From: Oehlia diaphana
Taxonomy: Eukaryota > Glomeromycota > Glomeromycetes > Glomerales > Glomeraceae
NCBI GenBank assembly: GCA_003833135.1
Contig: QZLH01000025.1
Location: forward strand, 127,034-180,635
Direction of reading: 5' to 3'
DNA length: 53,602 nucleotides
Each line of letters opens with the position of its first letter. Positions within the stretch are counted from its first letter, which is position 1. A program made the position numbers and the translations under genes. The notes under the pieces are model-generated. The model was not told where the DNA came from. It was given only the letters and a program-made list of their open reading frames with translations, and ran no database searches. Shown here one piece after another: positions 42,404 to 52,205 of this stretch.

Positions 42404-42680
42404 GAGAAGAGTATGTGTAGAATTCTTATTTATTGGTTGCGCAAGCCACCAGTTATGACGGAATGGACCAATATGTAAATTTTATACAACTTTACCTGGG
42501 GAAATAAGTGTTGTTACATATTCTTTACTTTTACTCATACGTTTTGACTTTAAAAAAGAAGTTGAGTATGTAAAAAAAAAAATGTGAGATTCTAAAAGAC
42601 ACAAAATCACATAAGTGTATTATCCCTGGATTTTATATATATTGATCACTACTTTATATACAGATCACAAATTAAAGAAA

Positions 42681-43167
42681 ATTGCATTTTTCTTGATGAT
42701 ATTAACTCTCTTTTCTGTTTTTTAATTTAGAGCATAATATATCACTTTGGACAAATGAAATCAAATTTATTTATTAATTGAAAGTTGTTCAGGCAGGTTT
42801 AAATCACTTGAATATTAATTTTCATGAATGTAGGTGTAGTGCTTAGAAAAAATTGCATTTTTGTTTATGATATTAACTCTCTTTTCTATTTTTTTAATTT
42901 AGAGAGTAATATCTCCACTTTGGACAAATGAAATCAACATCATTTATTAATTGAAAGTTGTTCAGGCAGGTTAAAAGCACTTGAATATTAATTTTCATGA
43001 AAGTAGGTGTAGTGCTTGGAGAAGATTGCATTTTTCTTGATGATATTAACTCTCTTTTCTATTTTTTTAATTTAGAGCATAATATCTCCACTTTGGACAA
43101 ATTAAATCAACTTCATTTATTAACTGAAAGTTGTTCAGGCAGGTTAAAAGCACTTGAATATTAATTT
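42681..43167. repeat. Tandem repeat, ~172-bp unit, 2.8 copies
   Basis: ATTGCATTTTTCTTGATGAT starts copies at 42681, 42852 and 43025 (periods 171 and 173). Each continues TTAACTCTCTTTTCT, AATTTAGAG, CACTTTGGACAAAT, TTATTAATTGAAAG and GTTGTTCAGGCAGGT; the first two also include GTAGGTGTAGTGCTT. Differences are few, so the amplification is recent. It lies just upstream of the transposase-like gene and may be its subterminal repeat. Confidence 0.9.
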
Positions 43168-43816
43168 TCATAAGATTTTATTTTTTTTGTAGCTGTATTA
43201 ACTTATTATAACTTACATCATTATTTTAAATCATTTATATTATTGGCTAATTATAATCACATGATACTTAGGATTTTTTTTATTTTTATATTTGATTTAA
43301 ATAATTTAATAAAATATTGTTAAAATCAAATTCATATATATGCAACTAATATCAATAATTGTAATTTAAGCAGTAAATTCATTAACTAATTTGGTGTAAA
43401 TTCTATGTTTAAATTATGTAATTTCTGTGATCAAATCAATATAAATTCAGCATAAATTATGGTCAAATCATGCAAATGATGCATTTTTGTGATATGGAAT
43501 TGTGCATTTTTCCATATCCCTATATAGATTAGAAATATTAATTTTAAGAAAAAATTGTATAAAACCTTATTAAAACATGATTTTTTATAGGGTCTAATTA
43601 TAATAAAATTTTATTATTCAGTAATATTTTACATACAATTCAATTTATTTATATCAAAAAAAATTTTTAATTATAAATGTTATATTTGGGGACGAAGTCT
43701 CCTGGCAAATCGCATATTCTAGTTATCATTATTAGCATTAAATATAATATTCATTTCGACAAAGCATCAACATAGTATTGACATGCTCATGTATCCTAAG
43801 ATTTTACTGCTACTAT
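43168..43816. other. Intergenic, no gene seen
   Basis: AT-rich. GATTTTTTATAGGGTC at about 43580 resembles one end of the CCCTATAAAAAAT MITE family; no partner end was found. Confidence 0.4.
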
Positions 43817-44130
43817 TAGGGATGGCAAAAAACGTTTTTAAAATAATTTTGGCGCTTAAAACCATGTTTTAACACGTTTTAAAGCATTAAGCACTTTACT
43901 ACGTAAAATAAAATTTAAGACTTTTACATTTTTCATCAATTTATCTTTTAATAAATCAATTAAATCAATAATGCCATTTCCGCAATAATTACACTTTTGA
44001 TGAGATGTTTTTTGACCACATCCATCAACTTCTGTAACTTTTTCAAAGTGCTTACGGACGTCTTCTGATGGTGGTCTTCCACGAGAAATAATTTTAAAAA
44101 AGCTGTTTGCAAAGAGATCACTAAAAGTTG
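43817..44130 (-). pseudogene. hAT element fragment with BED zinc finger
   Basis: TAGGGATGGCAAAAAACG at 43817 is a hAT-type terminal sequence. Next to it the minus strand (about 44110-43940) reads GRPPSEDVRKHFEKVTEV and then HQKCNYCGNG, matching the N-terminal BED-type zinc finger of hAT transposases. The N-terminus lies only about 130-300 bp from this terminus with the gene reading towards it, so the remainder of the transposase is missing. This looks like an internally deleted copy. No second terminus found. Confidence 0.6.
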
Positions 44131-45504
44131 CTTAAAAATACAAAAAAGGCTGTTTATTGATTAAAATCTAATTACACAATAATAATGCTAATCAATGTTT
44201 TAAAACAAAAAAAAAGAAAACTTTTATCTTATTTATTTATTTATTTTATTTCAAATAGTAGTAATTAAAGTCTATTGCAAATACAAGTATTTGGCGCCCA
44301 AGTGCTTAAGAAAACAGTATGTGTAGATTTTTAACGTTCATCCCATTAAAACAGGACCTCATCCTTCGGTCAGAACTATTTGAGAAAGTAGGACTACATT
44401 AATTAATCAAATTTTAAAAAGAAAAAAGAAAAAGAAAAACCACGGACATCCTACAAAAACAAATAAAAATAAAACAATCCTAAATAAAAGAAGGACCCGT
44501 ATTTTGCTATCGACGCAAGGTTGCCACTTGTCAATACTGTTAGAAGTGGAATGGTTCACACAATGATGTAAATATTGTAATGTATAGAATATGGTTACTA
44601 CTACATGTATAATAAAATGTTGTTTGGCTCTAAATTAATTCACAATTTTAGTAAAAGTAAGATCTTCTCCAACCGAAGAGCCGATAAAAAGGTCGGTTGA
44701 AGCACGAAGTTTCATGTCCGAGTGAGTGATTCTATACGATCTAAATTGCCATTATTATCGACAGATACTTTAAACAAAGAAATTTTGCACGATACCAAAT
44801 TTTATTTTCTAATTAATATATCATTTTTACGGTGTAATTTGATACTAAGTTTCAATAATTAAATGTAATGGTACGCTGTACAATATACATCTTGCTACCA
44901 TAAACTTAAATACAACCATACTTATCTAATAATCAGATCTCCCAAAACTAGTAATCCCCTTATAACTAAGAACTGGCTGAATTATTTTTAAGAAAGAATA
45001 AAATAATATATTAAAAATTATTTTCTTCCAGTATAATAAAACAGGTAAATACAGTACAGTCTACTCCTTTATAAGAAAATTCGTTAACATATGAAAATCT
45101 AGTATAATTTCAGGAAAATTTTGTATATTGTGGTAAATTGTATTATGGATAACGCATGTTCACCTTTAATTAAAATGGAAATTCTTTTTTTTTTTTTTTT
45201 TTCTTTTAGTTTTTGAATTTATGTAACATCGTTTTTAAATATCTTTGGAGTGAAAACCTTAGGTGGATTTAAAGCCAAAAAATCACTTTTTAAATATCAT
45301 GTCATGTAACACTAGAGAAGTTAAATTTTCAATGAAAAATTCTTTCTCGAAATTTCTCTTAGATTTATTGAATATAATAATAGAATTTCAAAAAAAAAAA
45401 AAAATAATAATGCTATTATTTTATAATAAAAATATAAATAAAAAAAAAAAAAAATGCGAAACATAAATATTTAAATTTGTTAAGAAAAATGCACATTGAA
45501 ATAA
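44131..45504. other. Intergenic, no gene seen
   Basis: About 44330-44740 is less AT-rich and includes TCTTCTCCAACCGAAGAGCC and a following AAGGTCGGTTGAAGCACGAAG that could pair in part, but no known RNA family fits. The remainder has long A and T runs (45186-45202, 45391-45404). Confidence 0.4.
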
Positions 45505-46005
45505 TTATGGAATATTCCGATTTATACCCCACCCACAATATGTGCACTCTATTTCACTATCTTCATTATCGCGATGACAGCCGTGATAGACTCCTGATGA
45601 GATCATGACATTTGTTCCAGATTGTGGAAGGCTGCGAGGATTATAAGGTATTTGCATGGTATGTGGATTGCTTCCAACATACGTACCTTTTGTACCATTA
45701 AACATATCACTACTATAACCGTTCATGAATATAGGATCAATGACGTATATATAATAGGCATTTTCTAAATTCCAATCATCCGGAGGGGAAATCATGAATT
45801 TATCGATGGCCTGGATAGGATCATTTACTCCTTGGAAGGTGGCGGTAATAACAGGCGAATTATTAGAATCAACACTCCATTGAGCATCTGTAAGTCTAGC
45901 AGAAGTTTCACGATTACAATCCCAGGTTGTTTGTAGAGCGGAAGCTATGTTAAACATAAGAGATAAGGATATTACGTAAACAAAGTATTTATTTGACTTC
46001 ATCAT
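45505..46005 (-). CDS. Small secreted protein, 166 residues, four cysteines
   Basis: Starts MMKSNKYFVYVISLSLMFNI, a classic signal peptide, probably cleaved after ALA-type residues near 23-24 (NIASA|LQTTW). The mature part has Cys30, Cys143, Cys154 and Cys157, so two disulphides are possible, with the last pair in ECTYCGWG. Asn103 in FNGT is a potential glycosylation site. Two more starts are equivalent (Met1/Met2). There is no membrane segment after the signal peptide and no intron. I recognise no family. In a mycorrhizal fungus a small cysteine-containing secreted protein is a candidate apoplastic effector or wall protein, but that is inference. Intact, in a gene-poor setting. Confidence 0.85.
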   Translation of the reverse strand: MMKSNKYFVYVISLSLMFNIASALQTTWDCNRETSARLTDAQWSVDSNNSPVITATFQGVNDPIQAIDKFMISPPDDWNLENAYYIYVIDPIFMNGYSSDMFNGTKGTYVGSNPHTMQIPYNPRSLPQSGTNVMISSGVYHGCHRDNEDSEIECTYCGWGINRNIP

Positions 46006-46547
46006 CTTTATGTTATTATTGGGTTTATTAGGTTATAAAAATTTGAGCTTACAATATATCTATTATATATTTTTTTTTAAAGACGATCATTAAAATCTAT
46101 CAACTTCTTAAAATTCTCTCTTATTAATTTAAATAATAAATACTTTTCGCTATCATCGTTTCAAAATACATGAACATGTGAAATATGAAAAGCAAAATTT
46201 GTGATTTACAGTTTAGCTCAAGAAAGAATGATTTTTGAATCTCTTTTTAAATTTCATGCAAAAAAAAAAAAACTCGTGGTTGGAGCATGTTTGAATATAT
46301 TCATGCATTTTCGAAAAAGGCGTGTCCTAATATACTTTTCTTTCAAAATATGTGAACTCGTGAATTATGATTTTCGAAAACTCTCTTTTACTAAATTAAA
46401 TTATTTAAAACAAGAATTTTTAAATATATTCTTTTTAAAATATACTATATGATTTTCAAAAAACATACCTTCTTCCATACTGGATCGTTGACGATCAATT
46501 AATTAGAAGTCTGAAAGGAAAAAGGCCGTAATTGAAAAGACCGAAAA
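46006..46547. other. Upstream region of the secreted-protein gene, no gene seen
   Basis: AT-rich, with an AAATATGTGAACTCGTGAA-like stretch at about 46346 similar to 46170 (CATGAACATGTGAAATATGA). The open frame at 46201-46452 lacks coding character. Confidence 0.4.
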
Positions 46548-46965
46548 GGGATAGATTCCCGACATCCATTATATTTCCCGACATGACATTTTCCCGACAT
46601 AACATTTTCCCGAACATGACATTTTCCCGAAATCAAATTACGAAAAATGATTCCACAAAAATACTTAACTGCAAAAAAAAAATAAAAATAAAAATGAATT
46701 TTATTTTATGTTTATTATATTCATTTAATTTACTTTTTGCATAATATTTTTTACTAATTTTTTTACCCGTTATTTATCATAAAACAATATTTATTATCAA
46801 TAATAACTATTTTTAAAATTTAAAATTTGCGATTTATAATGCATTATTGTTAAATACTATATACCTAACCAAAGTTACAGTTTCATAAATTGAATTCAGA
46901 AAAATGTCATGTCGAGATTTGTCCTTCGGGATATTTATCGTCGGGAAAATGGATGTCGGGAAATA
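46548..46965. mobile_element. Foldback-type element built of CCCGACAT words
   Basis: The left side has ATTCCCGACATCCATTATAT, then TTCCCGACATGACATTTT three times. The right side has AAATGTCATGTCGAG, ATCGTCGGGAAAATGG and ATGTCGGGAAATATA, i.e. the same words inverted. The centre is AT-rich. The open frame 46532-46744 is a by-product. The exact ends and target duplication are unclear. Confidence 0.6.
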
Positions 46966-47079
46966 TATATATATATGTCACGTGTTATATATCTTTTCTA
47001 ATAACCCGACTAGCCAAGTAACCCGACAATTCCGATAATAAAAATTTTCAAGTGTCCACTCCCTATAAAAACGAAATGT

Positions 47080-47232
47080 GTTAAATTTATTTTAAATTCG
47101 TGCTCATGTGTAATAAATGTCAAAAAAGCACCATTTTGTTTAATTTTTGTTTTTTTGTAATAAGACATAAATCGGATAAAATGGTGCTTTTTTAGACATT
47201 TATTACACATGAGCACAAATATAAAATAAATT
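47080..47232. repeat. Long inverted repeat, ~54-bp arms
   Basis: AATTTATTTTAAATTCGTGC continuing through TCATGTGTAATAAATGTC to AAGCACCATTTT (about 47085-47138) is mirrored at 47177-47231 with very few mismatches, leaving a loop of about 38 bp. The open frame 47010-47216 on the minus strand is a shadow of this hairpin. It may be a MITE or a hairpin RNA source. Confidence 0.85.
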
Positions 47233-47581
47233 CTTTTTAAATAAATTTTTTTATACTGGATCAGCTGTCATGAATAAGCTGTGTCAATTCAAAAAAAAAA
47301 GCTCATATTTTGTATAATTTTTATTTTCATTTTATTTTCTTTTCTTTAATTTTTGCGCGTGTGTTTCATCATTTACTTTTCATTGAGTATGATACTTAGA
47401 ACTTAATTTGATATAGATTCCAATGGTCAATTTCTTGAGGATATGTATAAATTAATCTCCAATTTTGAAATGTAAAGATAACTAACTTCTTTACTTTAAT
47501 CCCTTTGAGTATACTTCTGTTTATTTGCGAATTGTGACAGAAATACCATCTATTTTGTTATCTAGAACACCATCAGTAGTC
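47233..47581. other. Upstream region of the four-exon secreted-protein gene
   Basis: No gene. The reading frame of the next gene is open back to about 47525 but without an ATG before 47582. The composition rises in C/G only from about 47480. Confidence 0.4.
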
Positions 47582-48392
47582 ATGCGTATCTTTACCCTTA
47601 TACTAATTATCACATTATCTCTGGGTTTCTTAACCACAGCAGAATCTACTTATGCAATTCCGAAGATTTTTAAAGACCTTCTCATTCGTCAGTATGATTG
47701 GGATGTAATCGGCCCTTTTATGGAAAGACAGATTCCACAGTATGTGCAAGGTGCTGAGTCATTTCCTCAATTAAAACAATTGTACGGCAAAGTTTTGGAT
47801 GTTTTTAGAGCAGGAAGCAATTTTTCTTGGCGGTATAAAAATATAGGTCTCACTGATGCTCTTAAAATGTACGATGCATCAGAAATTGAGCTAGCCGTTT
47901 TTAGAAATTTGGAAAAATTGAGTCAGAATGTAGTGTATGATTTTGCAATCAAAATAGAGAATGCGCTTAGATACGGAGGTAAAAATATTATTTTACTATG
48001 ATGTTTAGAATATGTAATTCAAATGTACTGTGATGTACAACTAAATTATTCATTATATTCGTAGTCAAAGTTGGAGGAAAACCAGTAGGTTCGTCATTTT
48101 ACCAAAAAATTTGCTTTTAGATATAGTTAAATAGGTATATATATATATAATTTTTTATTTTTGTTTTTCACTCTAGAGATTACTATAGAAATGGTAGCAG
48201 AAGAGATGGGGGCAGCAGCTCAAGTTGAAGGTGAGTGAAAACTTGATATCACAGATTATATATTTCTGAAGACTATTAAATCTTTTTTTTGTGATTAATA
48301 TGACAGGCGCATCTGCGATCGAATCAGCAATAATAGGAATTACAGAGGAAGAAGCAGTATCAGTACTCGCAGCATGTATAATCGCAGTATGA
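47582..48392 (+). CDS. Small secreted protein, four exons, 184 residues
   Basis: Exons 47582-47978, 48065-48084, 48179-48230 and 48307-48392 keep phase and all introns are GT-AG. Exon 2 is a 20-nt microexon. The start ATG opens MRIFTLILIITLSLGFLTTA, a signal peptide with likely cleavage near residue 20-25. The mature part is mostly helical in character (YDWDVIGPFMERQIPQYVQG, LKQLYGKVLDVFRAGSNFSW), with one potential glycosite (NFS). It ends in alanine/isoleucine-rich GASAIESAIIGI and VLAACIIAV, with a single Cys. The hydrophobic end is short for a membrane anchor. No family recognised. Secretion is well supported; an effector role is inference. For the third exon I used the acceptor CTCTAGAG, because the nearer CTCTAG would give an immediate stop. 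Confidence 0.8.
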
Positions 48393-49560
48393 TCATTTAT
48401 CGATCATTATTTATTCAATTATATCACATTACTATAATATTAATATATGTTCAAATTTAACTTTATTCGACAATGTGGCTTTTGCACTATAAAAATTATA
48501 ATAATACTTTTTTTCTCTTTTAAGTTAGTATTTATTTTTTTTAATATTTACTTTTTATTTTAATTTTGAATGCGAATATGTACTTTTTCTTTTGCATTAA
48601 ATATACCGAAATATATTTTTATGGAAACTAGGCCAAGTAAAAAAAGAAATATATTTGATATTTAAACTATCTTTTTTTTTTTTTTTTACCGCAAGCAATT
48701 TTTTAAGATAATAAACATATTTATTTTACGTGAGCTCTATTTGCATGTCTTCGATCGGGGTCTCCCAAAAATCCTGACTATCATAATATCGACAGTCTAT
48801 AATAACCCGACACCACAATCCCGATAAATGCGAATCCCGGTTGAATTAAAATCTTGACAGTCAAAATCCCGATGATCTAAAATCCATTCCCAAAAATTGT
48901 TATTTTTTTAAAATTAATAAAATTTTTTATTAATACGTTGCAAAAATTACATGTAATAAAAAAATATTAATTTTTACAATAAAGACATTAATTCTTGCGA
49001 AATAATTATATTAATATTAATATTAATCATTACAAGACATAAAAAAAAAAAATTATTACGTCTAAAAAATAAATCGAGATTATCAGTTATGATTTTTTAG
49101 GATTATGAGCTTCATTGACATATACAATAATACTAATATTTTAAATGATTAAAATAAATATATTCTTATATCTTTCGCATAAAAATAGAAATAAATTTCT
49201 TTTTTTTTTTTTAATATTGTCCTTATTTAGTAAATATTAATATGTACATGATCTCAAATTCTATATTATCTATAATAGAACTATTTTTTTTTTAATTTTA
49301 ATTTTAATCAAGGTAAAATATTTAATAAAATAGATACTGTGGCATATTTCAACTTTCTTTTATTCTAGTATTTCAAGAAAAAAAAAAAATTATTTAATGA
49401 TAAAAACAATTAATTCGCAGAAATTGGAGTTCTGGATACTGATGCATAACTAACGGTTTGATAACTTCCTTCACTTTCTAAGGGATATAAATTATATCTA
49501 CATATCCAAAATAGACAAGGCGGGTAAAAATGATATTTTATTTTATTATTTTTTAGAATG
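48393..49560. other. Intergenic; AATCCCGA phrase array at about 48775-48895
   Basis: About 48775-48895 repeats words such as ATCCTGACTATC, AACCCGACACC, AATCCCGATAAATGC and AAAATCCCGATGATC. They are related to the CCCGAC words at 46548-46965 but all in one orientation. The remainder is AT-rich with homopolymers and no gene. Confidence 0.45.
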
Positions 49561-49564
49561 ACTA

Positions 49565-49690
49565 TAGTTACGTACATTTCGCCAAAATCCATTTCACCGG
49601 AACTAATTTCGCCGAATCCATTTCTGATTTCACCAAAGGGATATTTTACCGAAGGGACATTTTGCCGAAAGTGCATTTTATCAATTCCTG
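49565..49690. repeat. Phrase array, ATTTCGCCGAA type, plus orientation
   Basis: Words ATTTCGCCAAAATCC, ATTTCACCGGAAC, AATTTCGCCGAATCC, ATTTTACCGAAGGG and ATTTTGCCGAAAGTG follow one another at intervals of ~15-25 bp. The open frame at 49410-49700 is a shadow. The same phrase occurs in reverse complement at 52050-52205. Confidence 0.75.
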
Positions 49691-49699
49691 AATCGTCCA

Positions 49700-50457
49700 T
49701 TTTAATAAAAAATCGTCACTCAACGGTACAAAATTAATTTGTAGATCCGGCACAGATTTCATATTAAATAAATTACGTTAATTGGCATGTTGATTTTGTC
49801 CTACAAGGTCCAGTCAAAATGTAACGATGACTCACTGATCAATAACATTAAACGTGAAGTCACAATATTTTAGTTGAGATTTTTTATACATGAATCTTGC
49901 AAATTTTTTACGAGGTTTTTTTTACACTATTGAAATATATATTATTTTCTTTCTCAAATTAACAAAATAACAAAAAAAAGTATTTTTTTTTTATTTTTCT
50001 TTTGTAGTTTTTTTTTTTGCACACCTTGATCCTACCAGTTTTGGAAAACACACCCAGGTAATATAATACCTTTTTCTAGCAAATTTTTGAAGTATTTATG
50101 TTGTTGTGACGTGATAAGATAGTGCAAACACCATTCCAGAGCAATAGCTAGTATTTAATATACAGACAAAAAAAAATTATCACGTGAATAAAATGATCTA
50201 CATTGCCATAAAATTTGTACCACTTAAATACATAATATCTGTGACTATGTTTGACTGTTTTTGCGTCCATTAACGCCCTTTATTTTCGTGAGAAATTCTA
50301 AACCAATGGCTTGCGCAAAAAGAAAAACCTATAATAACATGATAAATTCTCATTAGACTAATGAAATAATGGTATATATAATATTAAATGATTACACAAC
50401 CCCATGTAATTTTTATTGTCAATTTATAAAAACAAAAAAAAACTAGTTTTTGGAGCA
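49700..50457. other. Intergenic, no gene seen
   Basis: AT-rich with poly-T near 49980-50020. No coding or RNA signature. Confidence 0.4.
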
Positions 50458-51680
50458 TCCTAGAGAGAATGGAAGACCTAAAAAAAATTACCGCAAGTGC
50501 ATTCCATACACTCAGTCAATATGTAAGACACGATGCATCCTTTTCTACAAGAACTTTAGCAAGAGAATTGAAAAATACAGGTGAAAAGTATAATATAAAA
50601 TAATTAGAAGACAACTTTCAAGTGTTGGTTATGTAAAAAAAATTTCACAAAGCAACTCCTATATTTATCGAAGCACACAAGCAAATACATGTAGAGTAGG
50701 CACAAATAGGGATGGCAACGGTCGGTCATGGTCGGTCATCGGTCGGTCATAACCGGTCAAGAACCTTTGACCGACCGACCGACCGTTTGACTGACCGTTG
50801 ACCGACCGGTCTGACCGACCGTTTAACCGATCCTGAAAACGTTTGCGAAACGTTTTTTTTTTATGAAATACTTAATAAAAAACGTTTTCGCAACGTTTTC
50901 CATTAAAATATTTAAAAAACGTTTGCGAAACATTTTTTTATTAAATTTTATATTAAAAGACGTTTCGTTAAACGGTCGGTCAAATGGTCGGTTAAACGGT
51001 CGGTCAGAGATCCTTGACCGACCGATATCGGTCACGGTCATGACCGGTCATAACCGGTTAATGACCGTGACCGTTGCCATCCCTAGGCACAAATTAATAT
51101 TATGACCAATGGAAAAAAATTTTATCTACTGATAAACAGCCTTGCAGCTCTTTAGTAACACTGTTAAATATTGATATATATTGATATGAAGAGGAAAGAC
51201 CAGTTTGTTGTACGTCTGAAGATTTTATAAGAAATTATAGCGTGGGAAGGTTGTTTATGAAGGGAAAAGCATGCTTATTTTGTTTCAGACAAATTATGAA
51301 CATCGAGATTTATGCAGAAATCTTTTGTACACGTGCTTCTGAGGTCTCCTTGATGCTTTGTGGTCGTTCGTTGCTTGGTATTTCTAACAAGAAAACTACC
51401 ATGCATAATAGTCATTTTTCTAAGCTCAGTCTAAAAGAAAATTCATCAGAAGTCTCAGGGTGGTCATGAGATAGCCCTGACCCAAATCCTATTGAAATTT
51501 TATAAGATATCACAAAAAATAAGGCGGAGAAGCGAATACCAAAAAAATATTAATTATTTGGAAGAATTTATGATGGAGAAATGCCAAAATACTAAAAATC
51601 GTTCTAATCGATATTTTAGACGATGTTGTAAGTTAATTATTGAAATAATGGCGAATGTGTATAATATTAAATTTTTTTAA
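50458..51680 (+). pseudogene. Tc1/mariner transposase remnant
   Basis: The left part reads RENGRPKKITASAFHTLSQY, then DASFSTRTLARELKNTG, as in the helix-turn-helix DNA-binding domain of Tc1 transposases. KKFHKATPIFIEAHKQIHVE follows and is interrupted by a hAT element at 50707-51085. After it come QINYDQWKKI-like, a QQEN block near 51390, and SPDPNPIEIL followed by a stop and DITKNKAEKRIPKKY (51480-51545). In Tc1 relatives this is SPDLNPIE.LW. Multiple stops and frameshifts make it inactive. Confidence 0.7.
50707..51085. mobile_element. hAT-type foldback element (GGTCGGTC arms)
   Basis: It is flanked by a perfect 8-bp duplication GGCACAAA (50699-50706 and 51086-51093). Ends TAGGGATGGCAACGGTC and its inverted copy. 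The outer arms repeat GGTCGGTCAT / GACCGACCG words. The centre (50830-50970) has AAACGTTTGCGAAACG and AACGTTTTCGCAACGTT palindromes like those at 12270-12520. It is inserted in the Tc1 remnant. No coding capacity. Confidence 0.9.
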
Positions 51681-51685
51681 TAAAT

Positions 51686-52049
51686 CAGCTGATCTTGAGC
51701 TTTAAAATACAGCGTTTTTTTATTAGTATTAATGATCGATTATTTTGTTCCATTGAGTGGGGCGGACTGGCAATTAAATTATTTTAGAGATTTTTTTTTC
51801 CAGGATATTATCACTTTAACATTCAAGTAATTGATGTTAATTGTTAAGAAATAAATAAATAACTTTATTTTCCTGAAAACATTTATTCACGAAAAAGTAA
51901 GTAAAAAAAAAGAAGACTATTGATATATTATAAACAACGAGATAAATTTAATAAATCAGCTAATTCAAGAATTTTTCTAGAAAACTTTTTCTATATATAT
52001 TTAGTATAAAATCAATAGAATAACCAAATGAAATAAATAATTTTTTGGA
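51686..52049. other. Intergenic, no gene seen
   Basis: AT-rich. AATAAATCAGCT occurs twice (about 51680 and 51951). No gene signature. Confidence 0.4.
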
Positions 52050-52205
52050 TGTCCATTCGGCGAAATGTCCATTCGATAAAATGGCTTCGGTGAAAAAGAA
52101 TTTGGTGAAATGGGGTTTCAGTGAAATAGTTTCAGCGAGGGTCCTTTTGTTGAAATATCCCTTCAGTGAAATATCCCTCTGGTGAAATGGCTTCAGCTAA
52201 AAGTC
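52050..52205. repeat. Phrase array, TTCGGCGAAAT type, minus orientation
   Basis: GTCCATTCGGCGAAATGTCC, ATTCGATAAAATGGC, TTCGGTGAAAAAG, TTTGGTGAAATGG, TTCAGTGAAATAG and TTCAGTGAAATATCC. These are reverse complements of the words at 49565-49690. Confidence 0.75.

Larger units (their letters stand above)
37834..42545 (-). pseudogene. Large DDE-transposase-like gene, decayed and with nested insertions
   Basis: Pieces in order from the N-terminus: MSKSKEYVTTLISPGK (42534), IGPFRHNWWLAQPINKN, KTHTVLKKCDFIITIVEDTQ (42104), CYEKVFCSNAKFPGPQVMGF, WNYAEEGYKS (41260), GVLENLYKYHLKK (40960), GGLCSICNTYGYETF (40770), QGEKLKQYLKKEYESHL, a Cys/His segment CNEQHTHTCSDC (39770), VDYKMKILSK, FFGKKEWVLHS, LSDNGPYYHNADLM (D), LEAGKAKHQ (E), VRLGFDINEGVDIENAIQGI (38890), WYEWSWPTEGEYAGFI, a SAP-like LTIEELKKQLKEYGVDTD (38390), and GWALKEHQKFGKKGGGKR (38100) to the stop at 37834. 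The D-D-E spacing suggests an RNase-H-fold transposase; I do not know the superfamily. Stops include TGA at 40933-40931 and 39684-39682, plus many frameshifts. Confidence 0.65.

Noticed and set aside
44640..44740. Possible structured RNA or tRNA-like segment
   Set aside because: There is some local pairing, but no cloverleaf, no A/B box pair and no known ribozyme core could be recognised.
47010..47216. 68-codon minus-strand frame
   Set aside because: It lies on the long inverted repeat and has no coding character.
47525..47527. Non-ATG start for the four-exon secreted protein
   Set aside because: The ATG at 47582 directly opens a good signal peptide; a TTG start is not expected in a fungus.
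49410..49700. 96-codon minus-strand frame
   Set aside because: Most of it is translation of the ATTTCGCCGAA phrase array.
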